A program made the position numbers and the translations under genes. 64,000 bases of DNA from Pegea sp. RAD2-039 (lineage: Eukaryota; Chordata; Thaliacea; Salpida; Salpidae), in assembly GCA_034620365.1 (NCBI GenBank), contig JAQGEQ010000334.1, positions 1-64,000 of the forward strand, read 5' to 3'. A model generated the notes under the pieces. The model saw only the letters and a program-made list of their open reading frames with translations. It did no database searches and was not told the origin of the DNA. Below, piece by piece: positions 23,792-36,976 of the stretch (its first letter is position 1; each line of letters begins with the position of its first letter).

Positions 23792-24404
23792 AAATTTATT
23801 TATTTATTTATTACACTAAATGTGAAGGAGGGTGCCTAAAGAGAGCACCTCTCGCTAACACACATTCTCACAAATTAGATCTATTTGACGTGTAAACGAA
23901 AAAGTATATGACAATGAAGAATTGCACAGAATCATAGTATTGTAAAAGAGAAAAATTCACAGTTTAGAAATGGCAATGTTGGCGATATTATAACAATTCA
24001 GCTTTTTCTTGAACAGCATAAGTGATTTTGACATGACAATCTCTGATGGCAGATTGTTCCATGTACTGATTGTGCGGTATGAGAAAAAAACTTAATCTGG
24101 TTAACGTTGCTGGTGGAGTGGGCTTATTAAGATGTAATTTATGTCTTCTAAGTTGATATAACTTGAAGGAGGGACTAATGGAGAAAAAGTCATCAAACTG
24201 AAGATCAATTAGGTTGTGAATAATTTTAAAAATCAGAATGAGGTCGTATTTAATTCTTCGGATTTCCAAAGTATCTAGATTGAAGAAGCTGAGACGATGC
24301 TTATAACTCTCGTATTTGATATTAAGTTTGCTGCAAACCAATCTCGTAAATTTTGCCTGAACAGATTCGATTTTTCTGATATCACCATATTTATACACCA
24401 TAGA
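23792..24404 (-). mobile_element. LINE 3' fragment, reverse transcriptase C-terminal region
   Basis: On the minus strand this encodes the region after the polymerase palm: GDIRKIESVQAKFTRLVC, then RLSFFNLDTLEIRRIKYDL, then TWNNLPSEIV. This is the usual C-terminal signature of CR1/jockey-like elements. It ends in a 3' untranslated part and a (TAAA)n tail, visible as ATTTATTTATTTATT at 23,795. Near 24,085 a run of seven A (six in the 59.9 kb copy) breaks the frame. It is 5'-truncated. The junction sits in the flank of B copy 4, at the same point as in the 59.6 kb copy, so one insertion was later duplicated. Confidence 0.85.
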
Positions 24405-25060
24405 ATTTATACAAGTAGTCAGTTTCAAAATAAAACTTTTTCAAAAATAACTTCGTATTCACATCTGAGAAAAGCCAGTTTGAAGTTACTATAGAAAATC
24501 TCTTTGACATTTTAGATTTATCGAAAGAATCTGTAGTTGACTTTATCTGTAGTAAAATTTTATCGATGGTAATAATGAATAATCATGTCTTTATAGTAAT
24601 CTTGTTGCGTAATAAAGTTTTATATTGTAAACAATGTGAATGGATTTTACAACGTAATCATTGATTTGTTTAAATGTTTAATCATTCTACAGTTCGCAGA
24701 AAGCAGCAAAATAGATAGCTAAATGAAAAGAGTTCTGTTAAGGATAAATTATACGAACTTCACTATTCTAAAATGTTTAGAAAATTAAATTAAATTTTCT
24801 ATTGTCTCTTAAGAGAAATTTAGAAAAAATAATTTAGTTAGAGGAAAATTAATTTAGAGCTTTTTCAAAACAGTAGAGATTTGAAATCAAAGTGTTGAAA
24901 AAACATCGTTAAAACTTTACTAAAAATATCTTAAACCAAAACCTATACAAAGCACTTTTAGCAAAAACAACTTCAAAACAAATAGCTAAATATAAGGAAT
25001 TGTTTTGGATTATGCAAAAGTTAATTTCGTTTTTTTGTTTTCATGACCTTTACTTTTCTC
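24405..25060. repeat. Array spacer between LINE and A9
   Basis: It is A+T-rich and matched base for base, with few changes, by 60,216-60,875. No gene seen. Confidence 0.5.
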
Positions 25061-25065
25061 TGTCT

Positions 25066-25190
25066 AAACCCACAAATTTGAGACTGAAACAGGATTACTT
25101 ATAAGGTTGGGTTTTTTTTTTTCTTTCAAGCTGTAGCTAAAATCTACTAATTTAATTTCTCCTTAAACTTGGAATCTGATATTTTCAGTT
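25066..25190 (+). ncRNA. Family A Sm-RNA-like unit, copy 9
   Basis: AAACCCACAAATTTGAGACTG, ending TTATAAG|GTTGGG with AG|GT intact. The Sm-like part is weak (TTAAACTTGGAA). The hairpin is CTGA-tattt-TCAG. A long T run lies in the middle. Block H is at 25,226-25,263. Confidence 0.45.
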
Positions 25191-26488
25191 GAATTAAAAT
25201 AAAAAATTACAGATTGTTGTTATTGTTGGTTATCAATAAAGCTGTTTTCTATTGAACTTAGCCTCTGCTTAAAATGCAAGAATTGTCTTTTTGGTATTTG
25301 TTTTCGTTTATATTTTCAACATACATAAAACATACAGACACAACGTTTAAATATTATTAAATTAGTTGTGTGGCTTTTAAGTGATGATTCTATTTAGTCA
25401 AAAAACGCTGTTCTTGAACTTATAATAGAATTTTAAGAAAATGCTTTTGACACACCGCGTTGGACAAACAATTTTTGATTGTTTTGTTTTTCATTAGACT
25501 AATAATTAACGAAATTAAATAAATAAATAAATTAGATTAAAAAAATATTTTGGGTAATAAGCATACATGAAGAAGACTAATATAAGATGATCCAATTTCT
25601 TGGATTTTAACTAAATTTTACCAGCTTCATTTTGAAGTTCTACCTAAGTCAAGAAGGATAAAATAAATTTTGAAAAATCAGAAAAGTATTTAAACAAATT
25701 TTGAGTTCAAACAAAACTTCTAAACTTCCTAAATGTTTTGTCATTCCGAACATAGAAGCAAACATTTTTATTTAAAATGTTTTCTAAAAATATATATTTA
25801 TTAATATTTCAATTTCTACAGCAGCTAAATTTGTTAACATGAAATTGATGTCGAATTCCCTTTCTTTATAATGAGGAAGATCATGCATTTATAATAAATC
25901 TATTTATTTTGATAACTGTTTTTAAAAGTAGAATAAAAAAATTATCAAATTTCGTGATTCACAAGAATTAAATAAGCTACTCTTAATCCAAAATAGACAT
26001 TAAGTTGTTAATTTTATTTAAATTCTTATGTCTATATACTATTACAAAATCAATTTTTTGTTTAAAAAAGCCTAAAGAGAGTTAACCTAAGCTTTGAAAA
26101 GTCGTTTAGGCTTTATGTTTTTTTAAAAGTAATAATATAAAGGTTAAATACATTTCAACTTTTTTTGCGTTTGAACATTATATGAGGGAACCGAGTGCAA
26201 GTTAAAAAGTAATACTTGATACACTGCTTGTTAATATCTATAGAGGAGTATGAATTTCATTCAACTTCAAATTAACCCAAGATATAGGCCAACATTCGTC
26301 TGTGAATTTTGTTCTAATTCTTGTGTACTCAGCATATAATTATATAAAAGCTTTGTATTTACTGTTTTGTAAACTACTGTTTGTAGTGTTAAGTGGTAAA
26401 ACCTTATAATTAAAAAAAAAACACGACGAATAATTAAGAAATTAATTTATTTATTTGGTTTTTACGGCCCTTATTTTTTTTCTGTTCC

Positions 26489-26600
26489 AGCCCACAAATA
26501 TGAAATTAAAACAGGCTTATTTATAAGGTTATCTTTTAGTTGACAGACAATTTATACTCTGTATTGTGACGGGCCTATTTGGAAACTGATATATTCAGTT
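26489..26600 (+). ncRNA. Family A Sm-RNA-like unit, copy 10
   Basis: The block ends CTTATTTATAAG|GTTATC with AG|GT intact. Sm-like CTATTTGGAA is followed by hairpin AACTGA-tatat-TCAGTT. After the hairpin it reads AACAGTGAAA rather than the usual GAATTTAAAA. Confidence 0.5.
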
Positions 26601-26699
26601 AACAGTGAAAACACACAGTTGTACAGATTATTGGTTTTGATGATTTTCAATTATATCACTTGAATTTTAAATAATTTTAAGAAAATGCTTTTGTCAATC

Positions 26700-27570
26700 A
26701 ATATTTGATATTTTAGCATTTCTTTCAACTATGAAAAGATCGATTATTACAAAGTAAGTAACTTCAAAAAGTATGTTCTTTTGTTAGTAAGGTATAACTA
26801 AAGTATATTATTAAGGGGAAGTGTTACCTGCCCTCAAAGATGTTTACACAATAAAATATTCTAAATATTATCATCAATACATTAAAAAGTTTGTTTGCTA
26901 GTTTTTCTAGATAATTCTATATTTTTTGTTTAAATTGTTTTATTGCTTAATCGAAATTGCAATTTGCTTTTATGTATACTTGGATAAAAAATAAATTTCA
27001 AAATGTTATTCAATAATAAATTATAATCGAGAAGTTGTATCAAAAATGGTGTTTTAGAAATCTAAATGTTAAATATGGCATTAAGACTATATTTCACCTT
27101 GTTAATATTGATTGAAGTTTGTTGAAATTTATTCAACTCCAAATTAGTTTAAATATATTCCTTCATTAGAAATGGAGCTTTGTTTCAGTTTATTATTATA
27201 TAAAAGCTTTTTATATTCTAGTATTTGTGGTTTAAACGGGCAAAAAATTGAATTCGTTAATAATCATCTATTCAGAACTCAATACCCTTGGATAATTTCC
27301 ACTTTCTTTTATTTTTTAACGTATAAAAATATGATATTTTTGCTGAACACTTGTACATTTTAAATTTAATTAAAGTCACTGATGAAATTAGCAAAGTTTA
27401 CAGCTATTGCGCCGTAAAATTATTTTGATCGGTTATGCTATCAAAAATATGCAAATCCTAGTGAAGCTAATTGAAAATGTGTTTTTATAAATAGTAAGTA
27501 TTAAATAATTTTGAAAAATTAAATTTACTTTAAGAAAATCCTTAAACTGTTATGCAATTTCATTTTATAC
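26700..27570. repeat. Array spacer
   Basis: It is duplicated at 62,480-63,380. The text near 27,449 (CAAATCCTAGTGAAGC) is again the C/B tail without the unit itself. The 63-codon frame at 27,172 is A+T-driven and not supported as a gene. Confidence 0.5.
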
Positions 27571-27574
27571 ATAT

Positions 27575-27650
27575 TTAAACAATGAAATGCTTTACCAGCT
27601 ACATCCCTTGAGATGTAATTTGAGCTCACCCCATAAACTTACTCGTTAAA
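27575..27650 (+). repeat. Block E, copy 5
   Basis: ACATCCCTTGAGATGT gives a CATC/GATG stem of the same shape with one loop change. The GAAGTACTTC palindrome follows. A copy 11 begins about 275 bases later. Confidence 0.6.
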
Positions 27651-27923
27651 AGTGAATTTACTACTCAACATCTAATTTCAACTCTAATAAGACAAGAAGT
27701 ACTTCATTACATTTACTTCTCTTTAACAAATACATTCTTTTCAAACTTTTTTATAGGAAACAAATATTACTTTTTACATACAACATTTACTAAGAAATTA
27801 CAGTTTCTCTTTTTTTAAGTATACATCAAAAACTATAATTGAGTCTAAAAAAATAAATGCGAATTAATAACAAGTTTATTTTTAAATGTTTTTTTTTTCA
27901 AGAACTTCACTTTTTGCTGTTTT

Positions 27924-28038
27924 AACCCGCAAATATGAGATTAAAACAGGTTTATATATAAGATTATGTTTCTCAAGTTGATATAATCTGATTTCATGCT
28001 GTGTTAACGAATTCATTTAGAAACTGATACATTCAGTT
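27924..28038 (+). ncRNA. Family A Sm-RNA-like unit, copy 11
   Basis: AACCCGCAAATATGAGATTA, ending TATATAAGATTA, so the donor-like GT is lost. Sm-like TTCATTTAGAA is followed by hairpin AACTGA-tacat-TCAGTT. It is paired with half copy 12, whose hairpin ends 149 bases later. Confidence 0.45.
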
Positions 28039-28123
28039 GTATTTAAAAGCATATTTTTCTTCAAATTGTTGGTTCGGATGAATTTCAATTACTATTGAAG
28101 TCGCTTTCCAAGGCCTGAATTTT

Positions 28124-28187
28124 TTCAGTTGACATCAAAGCTACCAAATCTTGTTTCATTATTTTTTAAAAGCTGATAAATTCAGTT
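28124..28187 (+). repeat. Family A 3' half copy 12
   Basis: It has GACATCAAAGCTACCAAATC, Sm-like TTATTTTTTAAAAG and hairpin CTGA-taaat-TCAG, with no 5' block. Block H follows at 28,227-28,268 with its palindrome degraded. Confidence 0.5.
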
Positions 28188-28636
28188 GAATTAAAAGCTA
28201 TTTATTCAACAGGTGGTTGGTGTTGTTGATAATTCATTACCAATAAAGTCGCTTCTAACGAGATTAGTAATTGGTAAAAGTGAAGAAATTGTCTTTTTGT
28301 ACTTGTTGTCTGGTATTTAATGTATTTAATGTTGAAAAATACATGCCTTTGGCTAATTTCAACCTTTTTTTATTTACTAAATTTTATAAATTATAATTTT
28401 TGCTAGCTAAGTTCACATTTAAAATTAAAAAAAATTATTGAAAGAATAGAAGTTTTACACCTACTGTGTTTAGAAAAATATTTATATGAGATTTAATTCA
28501 ACATAAAATATCAGCAAAAAACCTAATAGCAGATTTGATTTTCTATATAAATGTTTGCTAATAACAAAATCAAGCAAGTTGTTTGTTTTTAGGTTTAGTT
28601 TACTTTATTTTGTTAAAAATAAAACAAGTTACTTTT

Positions 28637-28671
28637 AAGTCACAACATCCGCAGGCTGTCGCTGTTGGTAC
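28637..28671 (+). repeat. Hairpin repeat D, copy 6
   Basis: CAACA...TGTTG arms are kept. The centre reads CCGCAGGCTGTCGC, so GCTAGC has become GCAGGC. Confidence 0.6.
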
Positions 28672-28974
28672 TAAATTTTTTTTTAAATTTGATTTCTCAT
28701 TCTGAAAAACCATTTTAAAACAAGATTATTTTTCTTTAGTACGATTTAATAATAAACTGTGGCACTTAGCACTTAGCTCTTGTAGAATTGATTTTAGACT
28801 GTTTAACTGCTTACTTTTGTACAGACATTCGTATTACTGACAGATAAATTATATCTTATTAATGAATTACATGTCAAAGATATAATTGAACAAAATTTTA
28901 AAAAGTTCTAAAACAAATTAATAATACTATTACAATTGTCATAGGAATCTTCTGTCATTAATGAATTGTGTGCT

Positions 28975-30180
28975 TTTATTTGGAAAATTGTTAAAAAAAT
29001 TAATTTCATATTTTTTAGTGCTAAACTTTTCTATCTAGAAAATTAACCTAAAAATTTTATTTAAAAAAAGTCGCTAAACATCAATCAGATATAATTTATA
29101 TTTTAATATTAAAAAAAAGCAAAATAAAAGTAAAGAAATATTTTTTTAGACTGCTGCTGTATTAAACTGTAACATCAAAAAGTTTACATAAATTTTGTTT
29201 ATTGAGTACTATACGTGTAATATTATGTAGATTTATTAAATTATCAAAATAAGTTGATTATAATAAAAATAAAATCAAAAAAATCCTTATCTCGCATAAA
29301 CACTATTGCAATGTATTTAAGACTATATCGCAGTTCATAGCTGTACAAAGCACTTTTAGTGAAAATAATTCAAAACAAATCAACAAAAATAAGGTATTGT
29401 TACCACTTATATAAAACTTATTTTTGTTTTTTGTTTTTCATTAAATTTACTTTTCTCTGTTTCAACTTATAGTTAAGATAATTCTATTTTGAAAAATATG
29501 ATGAATAAATAAGGAACTTCATTTCTAAAAATTTGTTTTCAAGAATTTCACTTTTTTTCTGTTTCTACCCACAAATATGAGACTAAAACTGGCTTATTTA
29601 TTAGGTCAATTTCTTTACAAATAGACTGGTTCTAGAAAGTTCTTCTCATAAGTCCAATTTAATTTTGAAACTGATATATTCAGTTGAATTTAAAATCACA
29701 GACACTCTACAGATTGTTGATTTTGTTGATTATCAATTATTATTAAAGCTGATTTTTAATTAGGTTAACAAGTACTGTGAGTGTAAAAAATGTCTGAATA
29801 TTTTTTTCTGGTGGTTGTACTTGTTCATCTTTTTAACATACATGTAGTAAGAGATCAGATTTTATGATATTTTTAGATTCTTCGTGATCCTTATAAAATA
29901 TTTTTTTATTTAGTCGAAAAACGTTTTAACAGAATTTTTAATCAAACTTATTTGTTTATCTATATTAATAAACAATCTAATGTTTTCTAAAAACAAAAGT
30001 TTAAAAAACCTTTTCCTGAAATGAATTTTGAATCATAAATTAATTCCGCTCTAATTTATGCTAATTAAATTTAGATAATGCAGAATATTGAAACTTTTAT
30101 TAAATATTTGGTTTAAGTTTGCATTTAAAAAAATATTTTCTTTTTGATTAACGACTACGCCTAAGTAATGTTGATCACAT
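28975..30180. repeat. Duplicate of 1,000-2,110
   Basis: The sequence and order match the window start (TCGCTAAACATCAATCAG text, A unit, block H, AAGTACTGTGAGTGT text). A weaker third copy lies at about 49,300-50,400. Confidence 0.75.
29567..29685 (+). ncRNA. Family A Sm-RNA-like unit, copy 13
   Basis: TACCCACAAATATGAGACTA, ending CTTATTTATTAG|GTCA, which still has AG|GT. Sm-like TAATTTTGAA is a good consensus match. The hairpin is AACTGA-tatat-TCAGTT. Block H is at 29,727-29,768. Confidence 0.5.
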
Positions 30181-30199
30181 GAAACATATTTGTTTATTT

Positions 30200-31420
30200 T
30201 TTCAACTTATATAAAATTTAAAAAAGAAAAAAATGCTGTTCTTGAAATTTTAAAAGAATTTTAAGAAAATGCTTTTGATACCACGTTCGAAAAACTATTT
30301 TTGATCTTTTTGCTTTTCTTTGAATTATAAAAAATCAGATTTCATAAAGTTATTAATTTATTAAAATAGCGATTACTAAACTAACTGAAATAAATAGTTC
30401 TATCACAGATAAATAATACAAGTTACAATAATTCTACAATTTAAACAAATTTTTCAATATGATTATTCAATATGATTGTTCAACAAAATTAAAAAAGTAT
30501 CAAGTAAAAGATAATATTATTATTACAACTTTTATCACCAAATTTTGAGATTTTAGTTTATGTCAATTTCGATAATAATTTAGAAATAGTAAATGAGTTA
30601 TAAACAACTCGATTTACAAAATCAAATCAAAATTAACTGTTATCAAACTATTATTCAAATTAGAATTTTTGATTTATGAGAAATCATTGAAAACTGTATC
30701 TTTAGTTTATATTCTTTGTTTAAAGTTTTGTACAAAATCATCCTTAAAAACTTTAATACATCTCCTGGGTAAGTTTTTCTTATACTACCAAAACGTTGTA
30801 ATTTTTCTAACCTTTAGGTATAAATAAGAAATGTCTTATAGCAAGAAGTTGTCTTATAAAACAAATAAATTTTAAAGTAATATTTAATAAAAAATTATAA
30901 TCCATAAGTTTAATATCAAATTGAGTTTTAAATATTGAAATGGAAAACGTAGCATTACTACCATATTTCTCGTTGGTAAATTTAATTGATGTCTGTTGAA
31001 ATTTATTCAACTCCAAATTAGAAAAAAGTGAAGTATTCATAGGAGAATGACCTTAGTTTCAGATTGCTATTATATAAAACCTTCTTGTAATCTAGTATTT
31101 GTGGTGCAAACTGGTAAAAAATTGAATTTGGGGGATAATTTCAATTTTCTTTTACTTTTTAATTTATAAAAAATATAAGTTTTTACTGAGTAGGAATACA
31201 TTTCAAATTTAACAAAAATTTTTAAGAAATTAGCAAAATTTTACAGCTATCGCCTGCGGAAAATTATTTTAATGAATTTAATAGATCATAGCAGCAAATA
31301 ATTTAGTAGCATAAGTTGATTCAACTTTCTATACAAATGTTTATTAATAAGACAATTAAACAAGTTATTTGTTGTTATATCAGTTTAATATATTTGGTTT
31401 TCAAAACTTTTGTCGAATTA
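30200..31420. repeat. Array spacer
   Basis: The part from 30,200 to 30,460 shares the AAAATGCTGTTCTTGA and ATAAATAGTTCTATCACAG text with 41,780-41,990 and 53,290-53,500. The rest is A+T-rich with TAAATT-type simple sequence. The minus frame at 30,807-31,040 has no recognisable product. Confidence 0.45.
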
Positions 31421-31426
31421 TTTGTA

Positions 31427-31460
31427 AACTTGAACAGTCGCTAGTTGTCGCTGTTAAACT
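31427..31460 (+). repeat. Hairpin repeat D, copy 7
   Basis: GAACAGTCGCTAGTTGTCGC followed by TGTTAA. Outer arms are AACAG and CTGTT. The sequence after it is the same as that abutting the LINE at base 584. Confidence 0.55.
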
Positions 31461-31947
31461 TACGTTAAATTTTTTATTTTTCATTTGACTTCTTAAACTA
31501 AAAAAATCATTTCAAACCAAAAAAATTTTCTTAAATACAACTTGATGTTAAAATGCGGCACTAGCCATTAGATAATTGGTTTTTAACTATTTAACAGCCT
31601 ACTTTTGTACTGAATTTCTTCTTACTGACAAATAAACTAATCCTTATTAATCTACTACATACTAAAAATATGTTTCCACAAATTTATTAAGCCAATAAAA
31701 ACAGATTAATAATATAATTACGATTGTCATGATAAACTTCCGTCATTAATGCAAAATTGTTTTTGATTTAAGCATATGAATAGAATGAGAAGCAAATGTT
31801 CTATTGTTAGAAACATTTTCTATAATATACATATATTAGTATATATATAATCAAATCAGTTTATTGTTCAAGAAACTATATAAGCCAAAACAGACAAGAG
31901 TTATAGCTGTCAGTTTTCAACTGAATATTTTTCATCGTTAGAAAACC

Positions 31948-32040
31948 TACCACTTCATATATAAAGTTTAAGATTTAATGCAATCAGCTAATCAACGTCA
32001 AAAAGATTATTTTTTTTGGAACCCGTTAATTGTAATGGGT
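31948..32040 (+). ncRNA. Family B unit, copy 5, 5'-truncated
   Basis: The unit starts abruptly at CTACCACTTCATATATAAAG, lacking the first 20 bases. Inner hairpin AGATT-taatgc-AATC(A) is slightly weakened. Sm-like GATTATTTTTTTTGGA is the longest seen. Terminal hairpin ACCCGT...ATGGGT keeps pairing through a T-G pair. Confidence 0.4.
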
Positions 32041-33077
32041 GATTCTATGGTAAATATTCTTTATGCTAGTGAGGCATTATAAAAGATTTTTTATTGAAAC
32101 TAAATTTCTATCTCTGTTTAAATGATTATCACTTATTTAAATAATTTGCTGTTGATTTTTTGAAGTTCATCAACTTAGTAGCATCTTTTACTTATTATTT
32201 AACTTTTCTATACATTATTACTGAAGCTGGACAGTTTTCAGTTATAATTGAAAAACTTTGTAAAAAGTTAGTCAATCAGAACTGTTACAACCAAACCAAA
32301 TTCACATTATTTTCACAAGTAGTCAATTTGGAAATCAATTTCTTTTTTCAAAAATAACTTTTTATTTACATCTAAGAAAAACTAGTCAGAAGTTATTATA
32401 CTTTTATAGATTTATCAAACAATATTTTAACAGCTTTATGAAATATTGCTTAATAATTTTTTCACAAAAAATGTTTTTAAATGTTGTTTTCAATTAATAG
32501 TTGTTTACTTTTGTAAAGCAAAAGTAGATTTCTTTAATTTATCAAAGCAACTGTCCATATTAAAACCAAAAACCAGAAACTTTGCATTCTATCGAAATCC
32601 TTTCAAAACTACCATCAAGGATTTAATACTAATAATATTTTCGAAATCAGTATAAAAACTTCATGATGACGTGCTTGTTGTAATTTATGGAGAAAAAAAA
32701 AACGTTTGTTAATTAAAATGTAAATTTCAGAATTTTAATTCATCAATTCCTTAACTAATTCTAAATCCAATTTTTCTTTTTAAATTTACAATTAATTTTG
32801 GATTTATCAATTTGCTTTTTTAAGTACTATAAGAAGTCAGTCAAGCAGAACTATTTATACAAAACCATCCTGATGAAATTTACACCACTAGTCATTATAA
32901 AGTTTGATTTTTTTTAATTTAGCTTCTTATTTACATCTAAAAAGAACTAGTCAGAAGTTACTAAACTGTTATTGATTTATCAAAAGATATTTAACAGCTT
33001 TATGAAAAATTGCTCAATAAATTTATTACATAAACAAGTTTCTTTTTCTCAAAAATTTGCAATTAGTTAAGATGATT

Positions 33078-33215
33078 ATGACTAATTTAAATTTATTTGC
33101 TGCTGTTGTTCTGAAGTGCTGCAACATTTACTTATTATTCTACTTTCTTCTGTTAGAAAATTTTCGTAAGAAACATTTAAAAGAAATTGTAGCAGAGAAA
33201 TTTCAGTTATGGTAA
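33078..33215 (+). CDS. Hypothetical short ORF, 45 codons
   Basis: It starts MTNLNLFAAVVLKCC, runs through LLFYFLLLENFRKKHLKEIV and stops after KFQLW. The B unit that should precede it is absent here; upstream sequence is A+T-rich. The frame is nevertheless intact. Confidence 0.25.
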   Translation: MTNLNLFAAVVLKCCNIYLLFYFLLLENFRKKHLKEIVAEKFQLW

Positions 33216-33219
33216 TCTA

Positions 33220-35130
33220 CTGATTATTGTTTGTTAAAGATAGTAATACTTTCAAATAAGATTAATTAAAGAAAAGTCAAACTAAGATAATTAATTTGTA
33301 CTCCTAATACTTTGGATAGTTGTAAAGTTTTATGTTAATTTAATGTCATTACTTTTTGTTAGAGTTAAATAACTTTAATATATTTACCTTAATTTTTTTA
33401 TTTATTGTAAAAACGGTAAATGTGATGTTCTTCATATAGTTTGTAATTTGCTTTCTATTTATATTAGAGACAAACTAAAATCGTAAAAGTATTGTGTTTT
33501 AAAAGGTAAAGTTTAAAAAATTTTTTAATTTAATTTTAGAAAGTGTAATTTTGAAATTATATTACATGCATTCTCCTTAGAAAATTTCCATATATCATTT
33601 AAAAGTTATTTTTGTTGACAACCACAATCTATACAGATTATTGTTTGATATAGATTATATATATTATATATAGATTATAAACTTTTTAAATAACATTTAT
33701 TACAAAAATTGAAACTAACCAAAATAAAGAAATGAATTGGAAGCTAAAGTTTTAATGTTTAGATCAGTTTTTATGATAGACACAGATCATTTTCTCATTC
33801 AAGAAGTTATATAAGCCAAAACCGACAACAATTATAGTTTCCATTTTCAACTAAATATTTTTTTCCGCTTTTAATAATTCTAAAATTTAAAATTCTAAAT
33901 ATTCTAAATATTTTTTTTTAAGAAATCTGAAAAAAAAATTTTAGAAGCTCTATAATTTACTTTGAAAGTTGACTTTTGTTGATAATTTATCAAATGCGCT
34001 ATATGTTTAAAAATTATTTGATTTTTGTTAGAAAAATGTAATCTGGAATTTGAAGACAAGTTGAATGGGAAATTTGTTGACCAAATTATATTCATTAAAT
34101 AGTTTTTTGCTATGATTATCTTTGTAGAAAATTAACTATTAAATCTTATTCTAAAAAGTTTCTAAGCTCAGTCAGATATAAATTATATTTTAATGGTCAA
34201 TAAAAGCAAATTATGAAATTGATACTGTTTTATTAAACGGCTGCTGTTTTAAACTTTTACGTTAAAAAGTCTTTATAAATGTTTGTTATTGAGTAATATA
34301 TGTAAATTTTTAGAACAAAAGTAGATTTTTTAAGTTATCAAATTAAGTTAATTTCACTGCAGATAAAATAAAAAAAATGCCAATTTAGATTTAAAACCTC
34401 TAAGAACTATGATAAAAGACTTTATTTTTAATAAAATCCTTAAATCCAGTAAAAAATAAATAATGGCGTCTTTGTTGTAATTCTGAAAAGGAATAAAGTT
34501 TTGAACAGTAAAAAATAAGAAAGAATTTTTGACATGCTTATTGTTTTGTCTAAAAAATCTTAAAATTGTTTGAAATAAAAGTACTGTTTGCAAAAAACTG
34601 TATAACTAAATGGTTATAGGGAAATTACGAAAACTTTTCTAAAATTTGTTGTACAATGTTTAACCATTAATTATGACTTAAATTTACTTCTGTAAATTAT
34701 GAATAACTTTCTTTAAGTATTAAAATTCGTTGCAGCATTTCTTTATTTCGCCAAAATAATTTAGTTGTAGGAAAAACATCTCAAATATACTTTGTTTAAA
34801 AATGTATGATTGAAAACTTTGATTTTTTGGTAAAAATTAAGTTCAAGCTTTTGCAAAAAACCCGATTTTTGAAATCAAAGCGTTGAAGAGAATATTATTA
34901 AAACTTTAGAAAACAATTTATATATTAGAAACTGTACAAAGCACTTTTAATGAATAATACTTAAAAGAAGTATTTAAAAATAAGGTGTTGTTGCCACTTA
35001 TATAAAACATTTTTTTGCATTTATTTTTTTGAAATTTACTTTTCTCTTTTTCAACTTACAATTTTGATAATTCTATTTTAAAATATATGATATATAAATA
35101 AGAAACTTTATTTCTAAGATATTGTTTTCA
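33220..35130. repeat. Array spacer
   Basis: The part from 33,220 to 33,640 matches 10,700-11,090 up to the C unit, whose start (ACCACAATCTATAC) is cut off at about 33,640. The rest is A+T-rich. The minus frames at 33,904-34,095 and 34,354-34,593 have no recognisable product. Confidence 0.5.
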
Positions 35131-35153
35131 AAAACATTACTTTTTTGTATTTC

Positions 35154-35269
35154 AACCCACAAATATAAGAATAAATCTGGTTTATTTATAAGGTCAATAT
35201 CTTTCATATATACATAACTTACAAAATTCTTGTCTTTTTTGTAGCATTTTGAAACTGATATACTCAGTT
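35154..35269 (+). ncRNA. Family A Sm-RNA-like unit, copy 14
   Basis: AACCCACAAATATAAGAATA, ending TTTATTTATAAG|GTCA with AG|GT intact. Sm-like GCATTTTGAA is followed by hairpin AACTGA-tatac-TCAGTT. Block H is at 35,310-35,352. It is the partner of copy 5, and its 5' block has drifted more than the 3' end. Confidence 0.5.
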
Positions 35270-36453
35270 GAATTTAAAAACACAGACATTCTACAGATTG
35301 TTGATTATGTTGATTATCATTTATTATTAAAGCCAGTTTCTAATTAGGTTAACAAGTACTTTGAGTGTAAAAAAGTCTGAATATTTGTTTCTGGTGGTTG
35401 TAATTGTTCATCTTTTTAACATACATGTAATAAGAGATTAAATTTTATGATATTTTTAGACTCTTCGTTATCCTTATAAAACCTATTTTTTATTTAGTCG
35501 AAAAACGCTTTAACAGAATTTTCATCAAATTTATTTATTTTATGTATACATAATCTAATTTTTTATAAAAATAAAAGTTTAAAAATTCTTTTCCAGAAAT
35601 GAATTTTGAATCTAAAATAAATTCCGCTATAATTTATGCTAAACAAATTTAAATAATAAAGAATACATAATAATTTTATAAATATTGGGTTGAAGTTTCT
35701 ATTTAAACATGATTTACATTTTGATTAACGGCTAAATCTAAAGTAATGTCGATCAGAACAATTATTCTGAAATATCATTTCAAAACCAGAATATTTTTCT
35801 TAAGTAAAATTCGTTATTGATCTCTGGAAGTTAGCTCTTAAAAATTTGATTTTAGACTTTTTAACTGACAATGGTATTATTGACAAATAAATTAAATCTC
35901 ATTATTGTATTCCATTTCAAAAATATAGAATTTTAATTTTGATTATAGTTTCAAAAACAAATTAATAATATCTCTGCGCTTGTCATGAACAACTTCTATT
36001 ACTAATGATTTGCGTCAATTTTTTTCGATTAATTATGTCTATTATTAAAAACAAATAATTGTTTAGAACTCAAGCGTAAACAGTTTTACGAAATATATTG
36101 TTTACTTTAAAGTGTACCTTTTGTAGATAATTCAACAAATGCACTATAAATGAGATATTAAAACACTTTTCATTTTTGCTAGTAAAAACTATAATCCAGA
36201 AATTGAAAATAAAGAATTCTTGTTCTTCAATCATCAATCAAATATATATTTTATTTTGATATTAAGTGAAAGAAAAATTACAATTAAAAACATATATTTT
36301 CTGCTTTTAGTAAAATCAATTTTTCTTTGTGTTAACCCTATAAATTTTGTACTGAAATAAGTCAACATAACAATTTTAACCAAACAAGTTGTTTGTCCTT
36401 GGCTTAGTTTAATTTATTATATTTCTAACATTTTATTCAAACAATTTATTTGT

Positions 36454-36488
36454 AATTCACAACATCCGCCAGCTGTCGCTGTTGGCAC
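36454..36488 (+). repeat. Hairpin repeat D, copy 8
   Basis: Duplicate of copy 3, with the CCGCCAGCTGTCGC centre and TGTTGGCAC end. Confidence 0.6.
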
Positions 36489-36976
36489 CTAAGTTACCTT
36501 TTTTTTATTTAGTTTTTTTTTTCAGAAAATCAAAAAATTTGCTTGCTGTTATTCAACTTCAAATTAACCCAAGATGAAGCCCTTGAGCCTGGGTTTACCT
36601 ATGAGTCCAAACATAAAATAGTTTATCATAACATATTTTCTTCGGACAAAACTGAGTTTTTTAGTAATACTATGTAGAGAGCTCAATGCCCTTGGCTAAT
36701 TTCAATGCTTGTTTTACATACTAACTTTTCTAAGACATAGATTTGTGTTGAGTAGGTTTATATCTAAAATTTTAAATGTTGAAAATTTTACACATGCTGT
36801 GAGTCGAAAATTATTTTAATCGTTTTATTTTATCAAAACATAGCAGTAATTAGTTTAAGAGCTTATGATGAATGATTTTCCTTACACATGTTTGTTAACA
36901 GCAAAACAAGCAGGTTTGGTTTTTGTATTTTTAAATTTAATATAATTTGTTTCTCAAAATACAAGTAAACATTTTT

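Larger units (their letters stand above)
20335..28400. repeat. Large segmental duplication, partner 55,685-64,000
   Basis: The order A8, B3, ORF, C5, E4, B4, LINE, A9, A10, E5, A11, A12 is repeated in 55.7-64.0 kb at about 95% identity by eye. The offset shifts from about 35,355 to 35,790. Most of that change comes from roughly 430 bases containing an A unit, present at 58.3-58.77 kb but absent here near 22,951. The partner runs off the window end. Confidence 0.85.

Noticed and set aside
32160-32357. 65-codon frame after B5.
   Set aside because: It needs a non-ATG start and is broken in related copies after B1, B4 and B7.
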